DNA from: Hemileia vastatrix
Lineage: Eukaryota; Basidiomycota; Pucciniomycetes; Pucciniales; Zaghouaniaceae
Direction: 5' to 3'
DNA: 64,000 bases
Assembly: GCA_030280995.1 (NCBI GenBank)
Contig: JASXTE010000002.1
Coordinates: forward strand, 19,799,683 to 19,863,682
Positions within the stretch are counted from its first letter, which is position 1; each line of letters begins with the position of its first letter. The notes under the pieces are model-generated. The model saw nothing but the letters and a program-made list of their open reading frames with translations, was not told where the DNA came from and ran no database searches. Positions 12,203-23,504 of the stretch are shown in pieces. The position numbers and the translations under genes were made by a program.

Positions 12203-13136
12203 ATGAACTGCCCTACTCCCACACCTACGCCTCCACACCCTAAAGCAGATGGGGGAATAATCACACGACAGTTTTCACAGACTTGCACAGCTTGTGAAAG
12301 CATGGAATATTTCTGTGTCAAAAGTACGGCAACTCGAGGCCCTCGCCAGAAATGCGAGTTTTGCTGTTGGTGGCAAGTGGCGTGCAATGCGTTGACAAAG
12401 AACGCGGAAATCGAAAAATGATTTACCATTATTAAGTTTTGGGTAGTTCCGAAGACCAAAGAGGTGGTCGAAGACATTTGGGATGTCTCGATCGAAGATG
12501 AACAATTGGTGGGGGAGAATGATAAGGAGTTGAACAACAAGATCTCAACCTGGGTAACCCAGGCCACGAGTTCGAAGCGAGGTGTCGAGGAAGAGGTCGA
12601 CAAATTGGTGGAGGAGGATAAAGATGAAGTCCCTGTTCCAGGGCGGGCACCCAAGAAACGACGGGTGGTCATCGAGGACGATGAGGAAGAGAGAGAGGCA
12701 GAGGTCGAAGTGACGCCCAGGTTATTTCTAGAGCCTGACCCCATCTTTGAGGTAAGTTTTATTTGTTTATTTTAAGGATGAAGTTACTGATGAGTTTTTT
12801 TGTTTTTAGACATCGAATAACCTTGAAGAGCCGATTGCGGAGCCTGCGCCGGTTATACCAACTGAGGCAAACCCTCCAGCCACGGAAGTAGTTGAAGAGC
12901 CCAAAGACACCCTGGACCAGGTGTGGTCGAAGAAACCTCGTCAAGGTCGACAATTAAGGTTCGCGGAAGAACTATGTGGGGAGGTCGACGCTATTATTGA
13001 CGCTGCTTCCTTCGACGTGGGAGAGGTGGTTCCAGTAGGAGAGGAGGAGGTATTTGAGAAATGCAGGAAGGAAATAAGGGTAGTTTTGGAGAAAATGAAA
13101 AGATTGGTTCGAGAGAAGTTAAAAGAAAAGATTTGA
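12203..13136 (+). pseudogene. Antisense accessory gene, Zn2Cys6-like protein (one in-frame stop)
   Basis: Unknown gene on the strand opposite to gag-pol, between pol and the LTR. Exon 1 is 12203-12751, the intron 12752-12809 (GTAAGT...TTTAG), exon 2 12810-13136. The frame continues across the splice, giving about 291 residues apart from one TGA at 12419-12421. Residues 29-62 contain C-x2-C-x6-C-x12-C-x2-C-x6-C, the spacing of fungal Zn2Cys6 DNA-binding clusters, though the usual basic residues between Cys2 and Cys3 are missing. It is followed by a charged middle with a possible nuclear signal (APKKRRVV) and an acidic run, and a Lys/Glu-rich helical tail. A DNA-binding or nuclear role is an inference. 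The old copy preserves the six cysteines and the intron. Confidence 0.7.
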
Positions 13137-14055
13137 AATGAAAAGGAGATGTAAAGAAGTAGAGAAAAAAAATTGTATTTTAATTTTATTTTAATTTAAT
13201 TTTATTTTTTTTAATTGTAGGTGAATGTTGTTAATTTTATAAGATTTGAGAGCGAGAGAAAAAGAAGAGAAAAAAAAGAAAAAAGAAGTTTTAAATAAAA
13301 AATTTTAGAATTTGAAAGAAGAATTTTAAAGAAAGAAAAAAGGTTGTTTTTAATTGAAGGAAGTTTTAGTGTTTTAAAAAGGAAAATTTTTATGTAAGAA
13401 AAGAGAGAGAAAAAGAAACGGTTTTGTGATTGAGATGAGTTGTTAAATTGAGGATTTAAAAATTTTTTTTTTTTTTTTTAAGAAATTTTAGTTGAAAAGA
13501 GAGGAAGAAGAAAGAAAAGAAAAAAAACAGAATTTAGAATTTAAGAGAATTGAAAAGAAGATTTATTTGTTTCGAAGAATTATTATAGGGAGATTTAGAG
13601 GTTGAAGTTAAGTTCGAGGAAATGGTCGTGTCGTACAAGATTTGATGATTCGAAGGAAAGAAAGTTTTTAAAAGAGAAAATTTTTTGGAACAGAAATTTT
13701 TGAAGAGAATTTTAAATTTAAGAAAAGAATGTATTTAAAGAATTGAAAAAGAAAAGAAAGAAAATATTTAGAGAGATTTATGAGTTTTTTTATTTTATTT
13801 TATTATTTATGTTTATTCTATTTTATTTTATTTTATTTAATTTTATTTTATTTTATTTAATTTTAATTTTGATTTTATTTTATTGTATTTAATTTTAATT
13901 TTGATTTTAATTTTAGTTGGTTTTGGAGGAAATTTTATAGAAGGAGAAGAAAGAAAAAGAAGAGAGAAAAAAGAAAACAAGGCTAAGAAATTTAAGAGAT
14001 GTTTTAGATTTTAAAGAAAGAAAGAAAAGAAAAGAAAATTTTAAATAAAGAAATT
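13137..14055. other. Purine-rich low-complexity spacer of gypsy-1a
   Basis: About 0.9 kb of AGAAAGAAGAAAA-type purine-rich sequence with TTTTATTTTATT tracts (about 13795-13925), between the convergent 3' ends of the accessory gene and pol. No coding frame. The composition is conserved in the old copy (2397-3224). Confidence 0.75.
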
Positions 14056-17000
14056 TTAAGGTTTTGGTTTTAAAGGATATTTCGAATGAAAAGATTTTAG
14101 GAGTTCAGGAGCGTTAGAAACATTGATGGCTGGTTCCCAGGATGTTTTGTCTGAGTCATTGAGGAAGCCTTCCCATTCCACGAGGTATTGAAGTTTCCCC
14201 TTGCATATTCTTGAATCAAGGATACGACTTACTTCCCACTCTAGATGATCTTCTACTTTGACCGGTTCCGGAGGGGGTTGGTTCTTGCCCGGGTATATTT
14301 CTTGAGCCAGTTCCAGGAGAGATACATGGAAAACAGGGTGAATCGCCTGCCATTTAGGAGGTAACTTGAGTCGAAATGCAGTTTTAGAGACTTCAGAGTC
14401 GATTTCAAATGGTCCTAAGCGCTTTTCAGCCAGTTTCTTTGATGGTCTTGTTGTTCGAATGTTTCGTGCGTCAAGCCATACTTTGTCGCCTGGTTTAAAG
14501 GAAGGAGCAGATTGTCGATGTTTGTCGGCCTGTTCCTTGTATCTTCGAATCGCTGATTCCAAATTTGTTTTAAGTTCTTCTTGGAGTCGTGATATAGTTC
14601 GAAGATAGTGTTCCACAGGATGATTAGTTCCTACATGGATTGAGTTGAATCGAGGATGTCGTCCATAAATGGTTTCGAAGGGAGATTGTCGTGTCGAAGA
14701 ATGAGTCGAGTTATTATAAGCAAATTCGGCCAATGGTAGCCATGTGGTCCAATCGTCTTGTTGGTAACTGACATACATTCGAAGATATTGTTTGAGGATT
14801 TGGTTAACTCTTTCTGTTTGACCATCGGTTTCAGGGTGATAGGCCGTGGAGAGATTCCTCGTGATATTGAGTTGTCAACACAGTTGGGTCCAGAATGTGG
14901 ATACAAAAAATGAGCCTCTATCTGAAATAATATCATTTGGTAAGCCGTGTTTAGAAAATACATATTCTAGAAACAATTTTGACAAATCTTCTGCTGTAGC
15001 AGTAGTAGTGGTTTTAATAAAAATAGACATTTTTGAAAATCTATCTACTATTACTAATATAGCATCAAAATCATTAGAAATAGGAAGTTGAGAAATGAAA
15101 TCCATCGATAAAGATTCCCAAGGTTTAGAGGGAATTGGAAGTGGTTGAAGCAACCCATGCTTCCGGTGACGGGGAGCCTTATTCCTATTACATTCGTAAC
15201 AAGCTTTTATATAGGCCTTGATTTCCCTGGTCATACCTGGCCGGAAGAAATCCCTCGCTATTAACTGGTAGGTTTTATCAACCCCAAAATGACCAGCTAA
15301 TGGAGAATCATGTCGACTGTTGAAAATCCATAATTTTATCTCATTGTTGTCGGGTATGACTACTCTACCTTCGAAGACTAATAGACCTGATTCAATACTA
15401 AATCTTTTGGCCCCTTGCTTCGAGAGTATTTTGTCTTTTAACCCTAAACAATAATCGTCCTTTGACTGAGCTTCGAGGATGTTGGATAGTGGATTTTGAA
15501 AAGATTGAGTTGTCATCAAATTAAGTTGATGAGTCGTTAACATTGATTCGTTGAAGATTGATTGCACATTTGCTGGGTTCTTGTCAGCAAATGCGTCCCC
15601 CCGCTGTGGGTAAACGACGTCCCGACGTGACAAGATATCTGGGACAATGCAGTTTTTTCCTGGGCGATAGGAAATAGAGAAAGAAAATTCAAAAAAAAAT
15701 TCAGCTCACCTGGCTTGAAGCCTGGTTAACACTTTAGAAGACATGAAGTATTTCAAAGAATTATGATCTGTTAAAATTTGAAAAGGACTATCTAGGCTGA
15801 GAAGAAAAGAACGCCATTTTTTAAGACAATGTATAATAGCTAAAAGCTCTTTGTCATGAATTTCATAATTTAATTCTGCGGCTATGAGTTTGGGTGACTC
15901 AAAAGCAACAGGATGAAACAAATTTGCTTCAGGATTTAATTGGGAGATGACCCCTGCAATAGCATAATCGCTCGCATCTGTCTCAACTATTGTCGAGGCA
16001 GAAGGATCAAAATGTCGAAGAATTGGGGCTGTGGTGAACGCCGTTTTTAGTGCTTCGAATTCCTTTCGTGCTGTAGAAGTAAAAACAAAAGGAATATCTT
16101 TTCTAAGAAGAGAAGTAAGATTGGAAATAGTTTTAGAGTAATCTTTAATAAATCTTCTATAGAAGTTTGCAAAACCCAAAAATCCTTGGAGTGATTTAAT
16201 GTTTTTTGGCTCAGGCCATTCCAGGATTTTCTGGACTTTTTTGTCATCCATAACTAAACTGTCAGTGGACAACGTAAAGCCCAAAAAATCAATTGATTTG
16301 AGGTGGAATTTGCATTTATTATGCTTGGCATAGAGACCATGATCTCAAAGACGATTTAGGACCTGTCGAACATGATGAATATGTTCATCCAGTGTTTTCG
16401 AGAATATTATAATATCATCTAAATAGACGACTACAAATTGTTCAACAACATCTTGAAAGATATCATTTACAAAAGTTTGAAAAGTTGAAGGTGCGTTACA
16501 TAATCCAAAAGGCATTACTAAATATTCAAAACTACCAAATCTAGTGCGCATTGCAGTCAGTGGTTCATGACCTTCCGCAATGCGAATAAGATTGTAAGTG
16601 CCTCTAAGATCAATTTTAGAAAAGAAATTAGCACCATTGAAAAGGGTAAGAAGTAATGACATAGGAGGAACAGGATATGCATTCTTCTTAGTGACTGTGT
16701 TGAGCTTTCTATAGTCAACACACAACCTAAGACTACCGTCTTTCTTTTTTACAAAGAGGACAGGGGAGCCGGTTGGAGATTTACTGGCTCTGATGAAACC
16801 TTTGGCTACATTCTCTGCAATGTAGTCTCGAAGAACTTGAGATTCGTCCTTCGATAAAGAATAGACAGGACCTGCCGGAGGTACTGGGCCTATTAACTCT
16901 ATTTGATGGTCGTAGGGTCGATGAGGTGGTAACTTATTGGCCTTACGGATTGAGAAAACATCGAGGAAATAATGGTAGATTTTCGGTAGAGTTGATTTGA

Positions 17001-18874
17001 TGGCTTCAACGTTGATTTGGTCGTCCTCTTCATCTTTGAGAGAATCTGTCGAGGGGATACCTGTATTGAAAGAGCAGAATTCGATTACTTAGAGGCAATT
17101 TAAATCCTCTTCGAGTGAAGTCATCGAGCTAGAAGGGTTAGCCAATTGCTCATTTAAAGAAGGATCAGATGCTTGCAAGTCATCTGGCAGAGACTTTTCC
17201 TCTAGCAGGACGTTGTCAGGCAGGTTGTTTAACTCCCTATTGACCTGCATTGAAGAATCAGAAATATACTTAGAGCGTAGGGTGATCAATCCCCTAGTCC
17301 AATCAATTTCGGGATTCCAATGCGTTAAAAAGCCATGGCCAAGAATGGTATCGTCCATCCTTGGGGCGTCCAAGACTGATAATTCCCACTCGAAGGGGGG
17401 AAAGTTCGGAAAGTTGAAAACCCATAAAACTTTCTTACTTACCCAATATTTGGGTTCCTCTGATTCAACCAAATAGATGGGAGTTCGATCGATATCTGTA
17501 AATGTTAGTTGAAGCTTCTCGGCAAAAGATAAACTAACAAAAGAAATTGAAGCTCCAGAGTCTATAAGACAACTGAAGGGGATATCCTCCTTAAAAAGAA
17601 TGAATCTCAAGCGGTTTAAGGCAACTCCAGTCGTTAAGACATGGAGGTTTTGTGCACTGGGAGAGATAAGATAGTTTGCTTTGCACACAAGTAAACTATC
17701 TACTAGTTTTTTGACTTCGAACTAGTACCTTCTCTTTCCTTCAACTTTACACAGTCTTCCAACTTGTGCTTACCCCCACAATACATACATAACCCATTAT
17801 CTGCTCGTCTCTTCCTCTCAGCTTCTTTAAGTTCCCCTTTAGGATCCAGTACTTTGCTGATATTGCCTGGGGTCGAGCCTTTTGGTCGAGGTTTATCCTT
17901 TCCCTTATTGGGTTTGGATTGAGTTGAGGAGGATTGATTTGGTCGTGAGTGTGAAGAAGGTCACGATTTAAAATTTAGGCCTTGAGATTTGTTGGCATAT
18001 CGACAATGTTGAAGTTGTCCTTGATAAACGCCGTCAAGTTCGAGGGTTCGATCCATTAAGTCCGTTAAAGTAGTCATCTTCTGACCGTGAAGATTTAATT
18101 GATCTAGAATCCTCGAAGGAAGTCCTTTCTTGAAATGATACTTAAGGGCAGCATCATTCCAACCTACTTGAGTTTGAAGTGCTCTGAAGTTCGAGATATA
18201 TTCAGAAGCTTTACCATTATCACTCATGCGAAGAAAATCAAGTTCAATTTCTGCGTTGTCTGTTTCATTAGGGTCCCCAAACAACGTAAAAAGTTGGTCC
18301 TCGAATTTTTCCCAATTATTGATAAGTAAGTGGGTTTCTGTCGAAGAAAGCATGAGTAGATAAGGTTCAAACCATCTTGCTGCTTTCCCGGCTAGGAATG
18401 AAGAAGCGTAAACAACCTTTGATCGGTCGCTGTTAAAGGTTCGAGGGTCATTATGGAACAGTAGCTTGCAGGTTTGCAAGAAGGGTCGCAATCTGTCGGG
18501 GTGATCTCCGTCGAATTTTTCAGGAGATTTAATAGAAGGAGTTTTGAACTTAGATCCCTCTGAAGACGTTGGATTTGAAAGGGTTTTCATGAAAAGTCTC
18601 ATGAAATCTTCCAGAGAGTTAGATGCTCCCGGTTCTGAGGATTGGCAGGGGCGGATGGTGCCTCATGCATTGTATCCTCTCTTTCTTCTTCATCACTAGA
18701 ATCCTCAAAATCTTATGGAATGTCTTCTACAGATTGAACTGAATGTTGCCGTTCCCTAAGGTCGAGTGGTTCCAAAGAGTGAGTGCGAGAAACAGACCTT
18801 GTGGCTGTTGGCCTGCCTCTAGCGCGAGCTCTAGTAGTAGCGCCCGTAGGAGGAGTGCGTTGAACAGGTGCCAT
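14056..18874 (-). pseudogene. gag-pol of gypsy-1a, a few nonsense changes
   Basis: Polyprotein of a Ty3/gypsy chromovirus. Gag starts at 18872-18874 (MAPVQ), continues through the 'KTPSIKSPEKFDGDHPDRLR' block (18602-17961) and ends with a zinc knuckle (CMYCGGKHKLEDC, about 17740-17780). Pol is in the -1 frame: protease (LIDSGAS, near 17560), RT with YLDD (near 16425), RNase H (ETDASDYA), integrase HHCC and DDE residues (MDF, SDRG, HPETDGQTER), and a chromodomain (LEWEVSRIL... YLVEWEGF). In-frame stops occur in early gag, at 17959-17961, 17089-17091, 16345-16347, 15706-15708 (a Trp codon) and 14875-14877. There are no large indels, so this is a nearly complete but inactive copy. Confidence 0.93.
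17703..17712 (-). promoter_or_regulatory. -1 ribosomal frameshift signal between gag and pol
   Basis: On minus the gag frame reads TCA AAA AAC TAG. The heptamer A AAA AAC (17706-17712) is a canonical -1 slippery sequence directly followed by the gag stop (17703-17705). After a -1 shift the protease frame is open (KLVDSLLVCKANYL...). The identical sequence persists in the decayed copy near 6779-6790. I did not fold the downstream RNA. Confidence 0.75.
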
Positions 18875-18945
18875 TTAAAATTTTAGAAACACCTAAAAGG
18901 ACGTAGTAGTGCAAAGAATGAGAACTACGGAGAATTAAATTATAC

Positions 18946-19720
18946 TTTCACCGGACGACCTACGCACAAGGTCGAGGATGTTCCTGTAAGTGAGATGAGG
19001 GATTTTAGAAACTTCTTCGAAGCACAGAGGAATGATTCGAGGAAATGAATCGAAGGTCACTTGAAGTAATAGCTATAGGTTCGAGGTTCGTTCAAGAAGA
19101 ATTATAAACTAGTTCCAAGGTAATAATAATTCTTAAAATCTCACGAAGGGTTGGAAACTCAATAATCAAAGATTTAGGATTTAGAAATGAATATTGAGAA
19201 AGTAAAAGAAAGATACAATAACAATGATTTAACTTTTAAGGATTTACCACTATTAATGTAAATACGATATTATAATTTAATTCTAAGGAATATCGAACCA
19301 AATACCCAACTCCTTTTATATCCTTTGTTCCTCCTCGCATTGACCTCCCTTCCATCGCAGCATTCCCATTCCATTGACCATTACTAACATACACTTAGAC
19401 CCTCTCCACTAAATATCCGTCCATGCTCAATTTACCCCTTTTTAATTAATTAACAAAACTTTAATGAAAAAAACTACTACTATACTATTTCGTTGATCCT
19501 AGCGCTGTGCGTCGCTTATTGAAAAGGACTAAGGTACCCTATTGGGAGATTGACTAATTTAGATTTAGAGTCTAGGCTAGCGCAGTTAAATAGTAAGTAC
19601 ACAAAGGAAAATCGCAGTTGCTATGGAGAATTGCTTTCTGCGCTTTGAGTATAGATTTAGGACTCGATATTATTGATTTAATGAGTTAATTTTGCCTCGA
19701 GTGTCACGTGGCGCGTGACA
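18946..19720 (-). repeat. LTR of gypsy-1a (5' LTR relative to pol)
   Basis: 775 bp, colinear with 11318-12092. Its left end reads TTTCACC instead of TGTCACC. It is followed by the TSD GTCAT at 19721-19725. Confidence 0.95.
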
Positions 19721-19725
19721 GTCAT

Positions 19726-20215
19726 AAATGATACCCATTTTTAAAATAAGTGAATTTTTTGCAATATTTAAGTGTTGATTTGGTTTGAAAACTGCACTTA
19801 AGTTAAGCGTGGTTTTCCAGAACTGAAAACCCCTATTAAGAGTTTTTAATTCAACTACTATTGTCTATTAATTTCAGTACATTGATACCCTTTATCAAGT
19901 GCATTATACAACAAGGGTTTATCTTTTACTCAGCTTTTTGTAATCTCTTGAGTTTGTGGAACAAAAGAGTTGTTGTAAGTATTCTAATACTTTGTCTAAA
20001 GTTTACCTGGCCCACAATGTCAATTATTTTTGTCAAAAAAACATATTTTAATCATTAGAGGTATATTGCTTCCCAACATCCAACTCAATTTCTAGAAAAA
20101 GAAAAAGAGCATAGTTTATTAATGTTATTCTTTTGGAAAAACAATATACAACTAATTCAAAAAAAGTTTTTGGTTTTCCAGTCTCTCATCTCTCTGTTTA
20201 AAAAAAAGTTAAAAT
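19726..20215. other. Unassigned AT-rich flank
   Basis: The first tens of bases may be the outer end of Harb-0 (GATACCCATTTTT resembles a degraded TIR). The rest is AT-rich with no supported gene. The last five bases (AAAAT, 20211-20215) are the probable target duplication of the copia element. Confidence 0.5.
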
Positions 20216-20758
20216 TAAAGTAACTCTATCTTGTGATAATAAAAAGAAGCAGATACTAATACAATGATCTACTCTTAAGGATGGTCTTTTGCCACTTTTA
20301 CCTAATAATAAAAATTAAATAATAATATTGGGTGAGAGAAAAGACCAAATAACAGCTAAGTACAAGTTTTAACCTTTTGATAATAAAAGAAGCAGATATT
20401 AATACAATGGTCTGCTCTTAAGGATGGTCTTTTGCCACTGCTATCTAATTACATCAGTAATAAAGCAATAAAATAAAATTAATAAGAGTTTTTCAATGTT
20501 AACAAATAAATAAACCTGACCTAATAATAAAAATTAAATAATAATATTGAGCAAGAGAAAAGATGGGCAAAAAGAAGGGACAGATCCCAGTATATAAGTT
20601 AGAATCTCTCTCAATATCAAAGTAGAATGATTGAATAGTAGAAGAGGAGAATGTCACAGAAGAAAGAAACATGTTCTTCAGATGTCACATCAATATCTAC
20701 ATTTATCAAATTAGACATATAAGGAACAAAAATATGAAATAAGCCACATGTTCTTACA
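20216..20758 (-). repeat. Copia LTR, 3' copy
   Basis: On minus it starts TGTAAGAACATG and ends near ...GTTACTTTA. It holds two internal duplications: a GAAGCAGATA...GGTCTTTTGCCACT block near 20241-20300 and 20389-20441, and 'CCTAATAATAAAAATTAAAT' near 20300 and 20519. It provides the empty site for the MITE at 43602 and for Harb-1. Confidence 0.9.
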
Positions 20759-22346
20759 CCCCCCCTTCCTATCAATCATATCTCCTAAGCCAATTTTCTT
20801 CACAAAATTTTTAAATTTCTCTTTACTAAGAGCCTTGGTGAAAATATCAGCTATCATTTTGGTTAAAGGTGTATATTGAAGGTTGATTTTACCATTAGAT
20901 AATTGTTCCCAAATCCAGTGAGAGTGAATTTCAATATGTTTAGTACAAGCATGATACATGGAATTTTTGCACAATGAAATACAACCTTGGTTATTGAAAA
21001 AAAAATTTAAGGATTATTTTCGGTAGAAACATAAATTGATGAAGAGTTTTTGCATCCATATTGCTTCTTGAGCAGCATTTACTGTGGCTTTTGATTTGGC
21101 TTCATTAGTACTGAGTTCAACTGTTGGTTGTTTCTTAAATTGCCAACTGATTGGGTTTCCATTGATGATGAAAACATAAACTGTGGTTGAGCCCTGAGTA
21201 ACCAGACATCCAGCCCAATCTGCATCAGCAAATTCTGTTGGAAAAGAATGACTATACCTCCCTTCATTAATAAAAGAGATATCAGAGTGAAAAGATAAAG
21301 AAAATTCTATTGTTCCTTTGAGATAATGAAGCACCCTTTTGAATGCCATCCAGTGTTTAGTACCAGGAGCATTCAGGTGTTGAGAAAGTTGGCTATTGAT
21401 AAATGCAATGTCAGGTTGTGTTGCTTGTGTGATATAGTTCAATATTCCAACAGCTCTTCAATAATTGATATTCATTTCTGAGAATGTTTTGATTTCATCT
21501 TCAGTAGCTGGTACTAGTTGAGTATTCATTTGCATTAGAGTAATTGAAGGTTTTTAACCCAGAATATCATAAAATGAAAGCAGGTCTTTAATTTCTTAGT
21601 CTTGACACAAGGAAAATGTACCATTAGCATGATTTCTTGTGACCCTCATTCCAAGTATAAACTTTGCATCTCCAAGATCCTCCATGTCAAATTTGGATTG
21701 AATTGCTTCCATAAACCAAGAAATATCTTTTCCAAATATTGACAAGTCTTCAACATGTACATGGAAATAAAATGGATGTGTTGAACTATCAGGAATGAAA
21801 AAAAGGGTCTGCATCTGAAGGTAAAAATTGAGTGAGTAAAATAACATTATTTATTCAGTGTACCAACATCTGGAGGCTTGCTTCAGTCCATAAAGAGAGC
21901 TTTTCAGCAGTAAAACAGGTTTCTTGAAATTTGGTGGTTTTTCCATATCCAATGGGAAGTTCATAAATATATTCCTCATCTGGCTTACCATATAAAAAGG
22001 TTACCTTGACATCCATTTGAATGAAATCCTAATTTTCTCTAGTGGCTAGACTGATGAGTATGTGCAGAGTTGATAGACAACCTGTAGATGCAAAACTTTC
22101 ACAATCATTGATTGCAGGATTCTGAAAGCCTCCTCATGCACAAAGTAGAGCTTTATATTTTTGAATGTTTCCATCCACATCTCTTTTTATCTTTAAAACC
22201 CATACAGAACCAATAGTAGAAACATCAGATGGTCATTCAACAATTTCATAGACACCTTTATCTTTAATCATGTTCAATTCTAGATTTATTTCTTCATGCC
22301 ACAAATCACCATCTTGCTTACTGATTGCTTCAAAGTAAGTAAGAGG
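20711..22346 (-). pseudogene. Copia RT and RNase H, decayed
   Basis: C-terminal half of the copia polyprotein. RT is seen at 21596-22340, where the usual YVDD is replaced by HVED (in FYFHVHVEDLSIFG). RNase H is seen at 21014-21442 ('QATQPDIAF', 'FADADWAGC') and 20711-20974 ('RTKHIEIHSHW'-like block ending 'MIADIFTKAL'). Several stops and frameshifts. The frame ends inside the LTR (stop 20711-20713). The N-terminal half lies at 31517-34112, separated by gypsy-2. Confidence 0.85.
20759..20770 (-). promoter_or_regulatory. Copia polypurine tract
   Basis: On minus this reads AGGAAGGGGGGG directly upstream of the 3' LTR, the standard plus-strand primer position in LTR retrotransposons. Confidence 0.8.
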
Positions 22347-22351
22347 GTCTG

Positions 22352-23489
22352 TGTCAGCCAGGCTATTCCAGGAGTCCAGTAAATGATATATAAATTATAA
22401 AACCTTAAAGAGTGGGTAAGACTTGTATTTAATGAATATAACTTAATATTTTATTGCATAATGAAATTATATAAGAATTTTATTATATACAAGTGTTACA
22501 TTAAATTTATTGCTTATATATATTTTTATATACAATTAAATTGAGCATAATATAATATATTCTACAAATAATGGCACATTTTTATGTATTTAATAATTAT
22601 AAATTTATATTTAATTAATTGAAAATCATATATTATAATTACAAGTGAAAAATTGATTTATAATATATTTAAATTAATTACTTAAATTTATATATTAAAT
22701 AATACCTCTCATATGATACTAAACAATAATTAATGACGCTTCTTTTGACCCTTAATTGTGTTAGAAAAAACAAATAAATTAATTTGGACTAAATTGAGAT
22801 TAATTGCTTGTTTTGTTGCGTCAAATTATTTTTTGTTTCACTTAAAATGTCCTTTAATCAGAATGTACCATCTGTTTGGAATTATATTTCTCATAGTTCC
22901 TATGTTTCCAATCTTGTTTAGTTATTCACTATTGTAACTTACTGATTTGGGAATTAATGGCGGGAAAATTGGTTTCTTAATTGGGGTTTTAATTAATTGT
23001 TTCATGTTTTTCTCTATATTGTTATGTTTCATTTACTCTTTTGATATATTTGTTTTATTCCATTCTAATCATTGTATTTACAAAGATAGTAGCGCTTCAG
23101 AGGACCCATTGCCTATAAAAGGGCCTTGGATAATCCCCTGTAGCCTCATCACTTATTACACACTCAACAAATTAAATAACTATTTTATTACGTTTATATT
23201 TTTTTATTAGTAATACAAATCTAATTAAAAGTCTATATAACAAATTAAAGGTTGCTTTAAGTCTGATAGTAATTAAAATTGTTTGCTGCGCAGAACCCTT
23301 ACATTTAAAAATATTATTGTTAATAAAATCTAAGTTTTTGTCACCTCTCAAAGTTGCTCACCGTTGTTTCCCTCTCAAATAGATTAAATATATATTACTT
23401 TGATTTATTTCTTTATTTTCCCTTGTCCTCCTCCTTCTCTCCTCCTTTTTCTCCTATTTTTCTTACCTCTTCTAGACGACTGACCGACA
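22352..23489 (+). repeat. 5' LTR of gypsy-2
   Basis: TGTCAGCC...CCGACA. It contains a TATA box (TATAAAAG, 23114-23121). Bases 22500-22730 are very AT-rich. No gene inside is believable. Confidence 0.95.
23114..23121 (+). promoter_or_regulatory. TATA box in gypsy-2 LTR
   Basis: TATAAAAG within GCCTATAAAAGGGCC, repeated in the 3' LTR at 31135-31142. It would place transcription start in the last third of the LTR. Confidence 0.6.
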
Positions 23490-23504
23490 ACTGGGGACCT
23501 TTCC
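23490..23504 (+). promoter_or_regulatory. Candidate primer binding site of gypsy-2
   Basis: ACTGGGGACCTTTCC directly follows the 5' LTR. The related gypsy-3 has ATGGGGGGTCTTTCC at the same place (62734-62720, minus). Position and conservation argue for a primer site. I cannot name the tRNA. Confidence 0.45.

Larger units (their letters stand above)
11318..19720 (-). mobile_element. Young Ty3/gypsy chromovirus copy (gypsy-1a)
   Basis: 8403-bp LTR retrotransposon encoded on minus, flanked by the perfect duplication GTCAT (11313-11317, 19721-19725). The 775-bp LTRs (11318-12092, 18946-19720) align without indels and differ at about eight positions, mostly C/T changes. From 5' to 3' on minus: LTR, gag, -1 frameshift site, protease, RT, RNase H, integrase with chromodomain, GA-rich spacer, an oppositely oriented accessory gene, LTR. 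I find neither a clear tRNA primer site next to the 5' LTR nor a polypurine tract before the 3' LTR. Confidence 0.96.

Noticed and set aside
12184..12744. 186-codon Ser-rich minus frame overlapping the accessory gene
   Set aside because: Reverse shadow of the acidic plus-strand gene (GAG/GAA read as Ser/Leu); not kept in the old copy.
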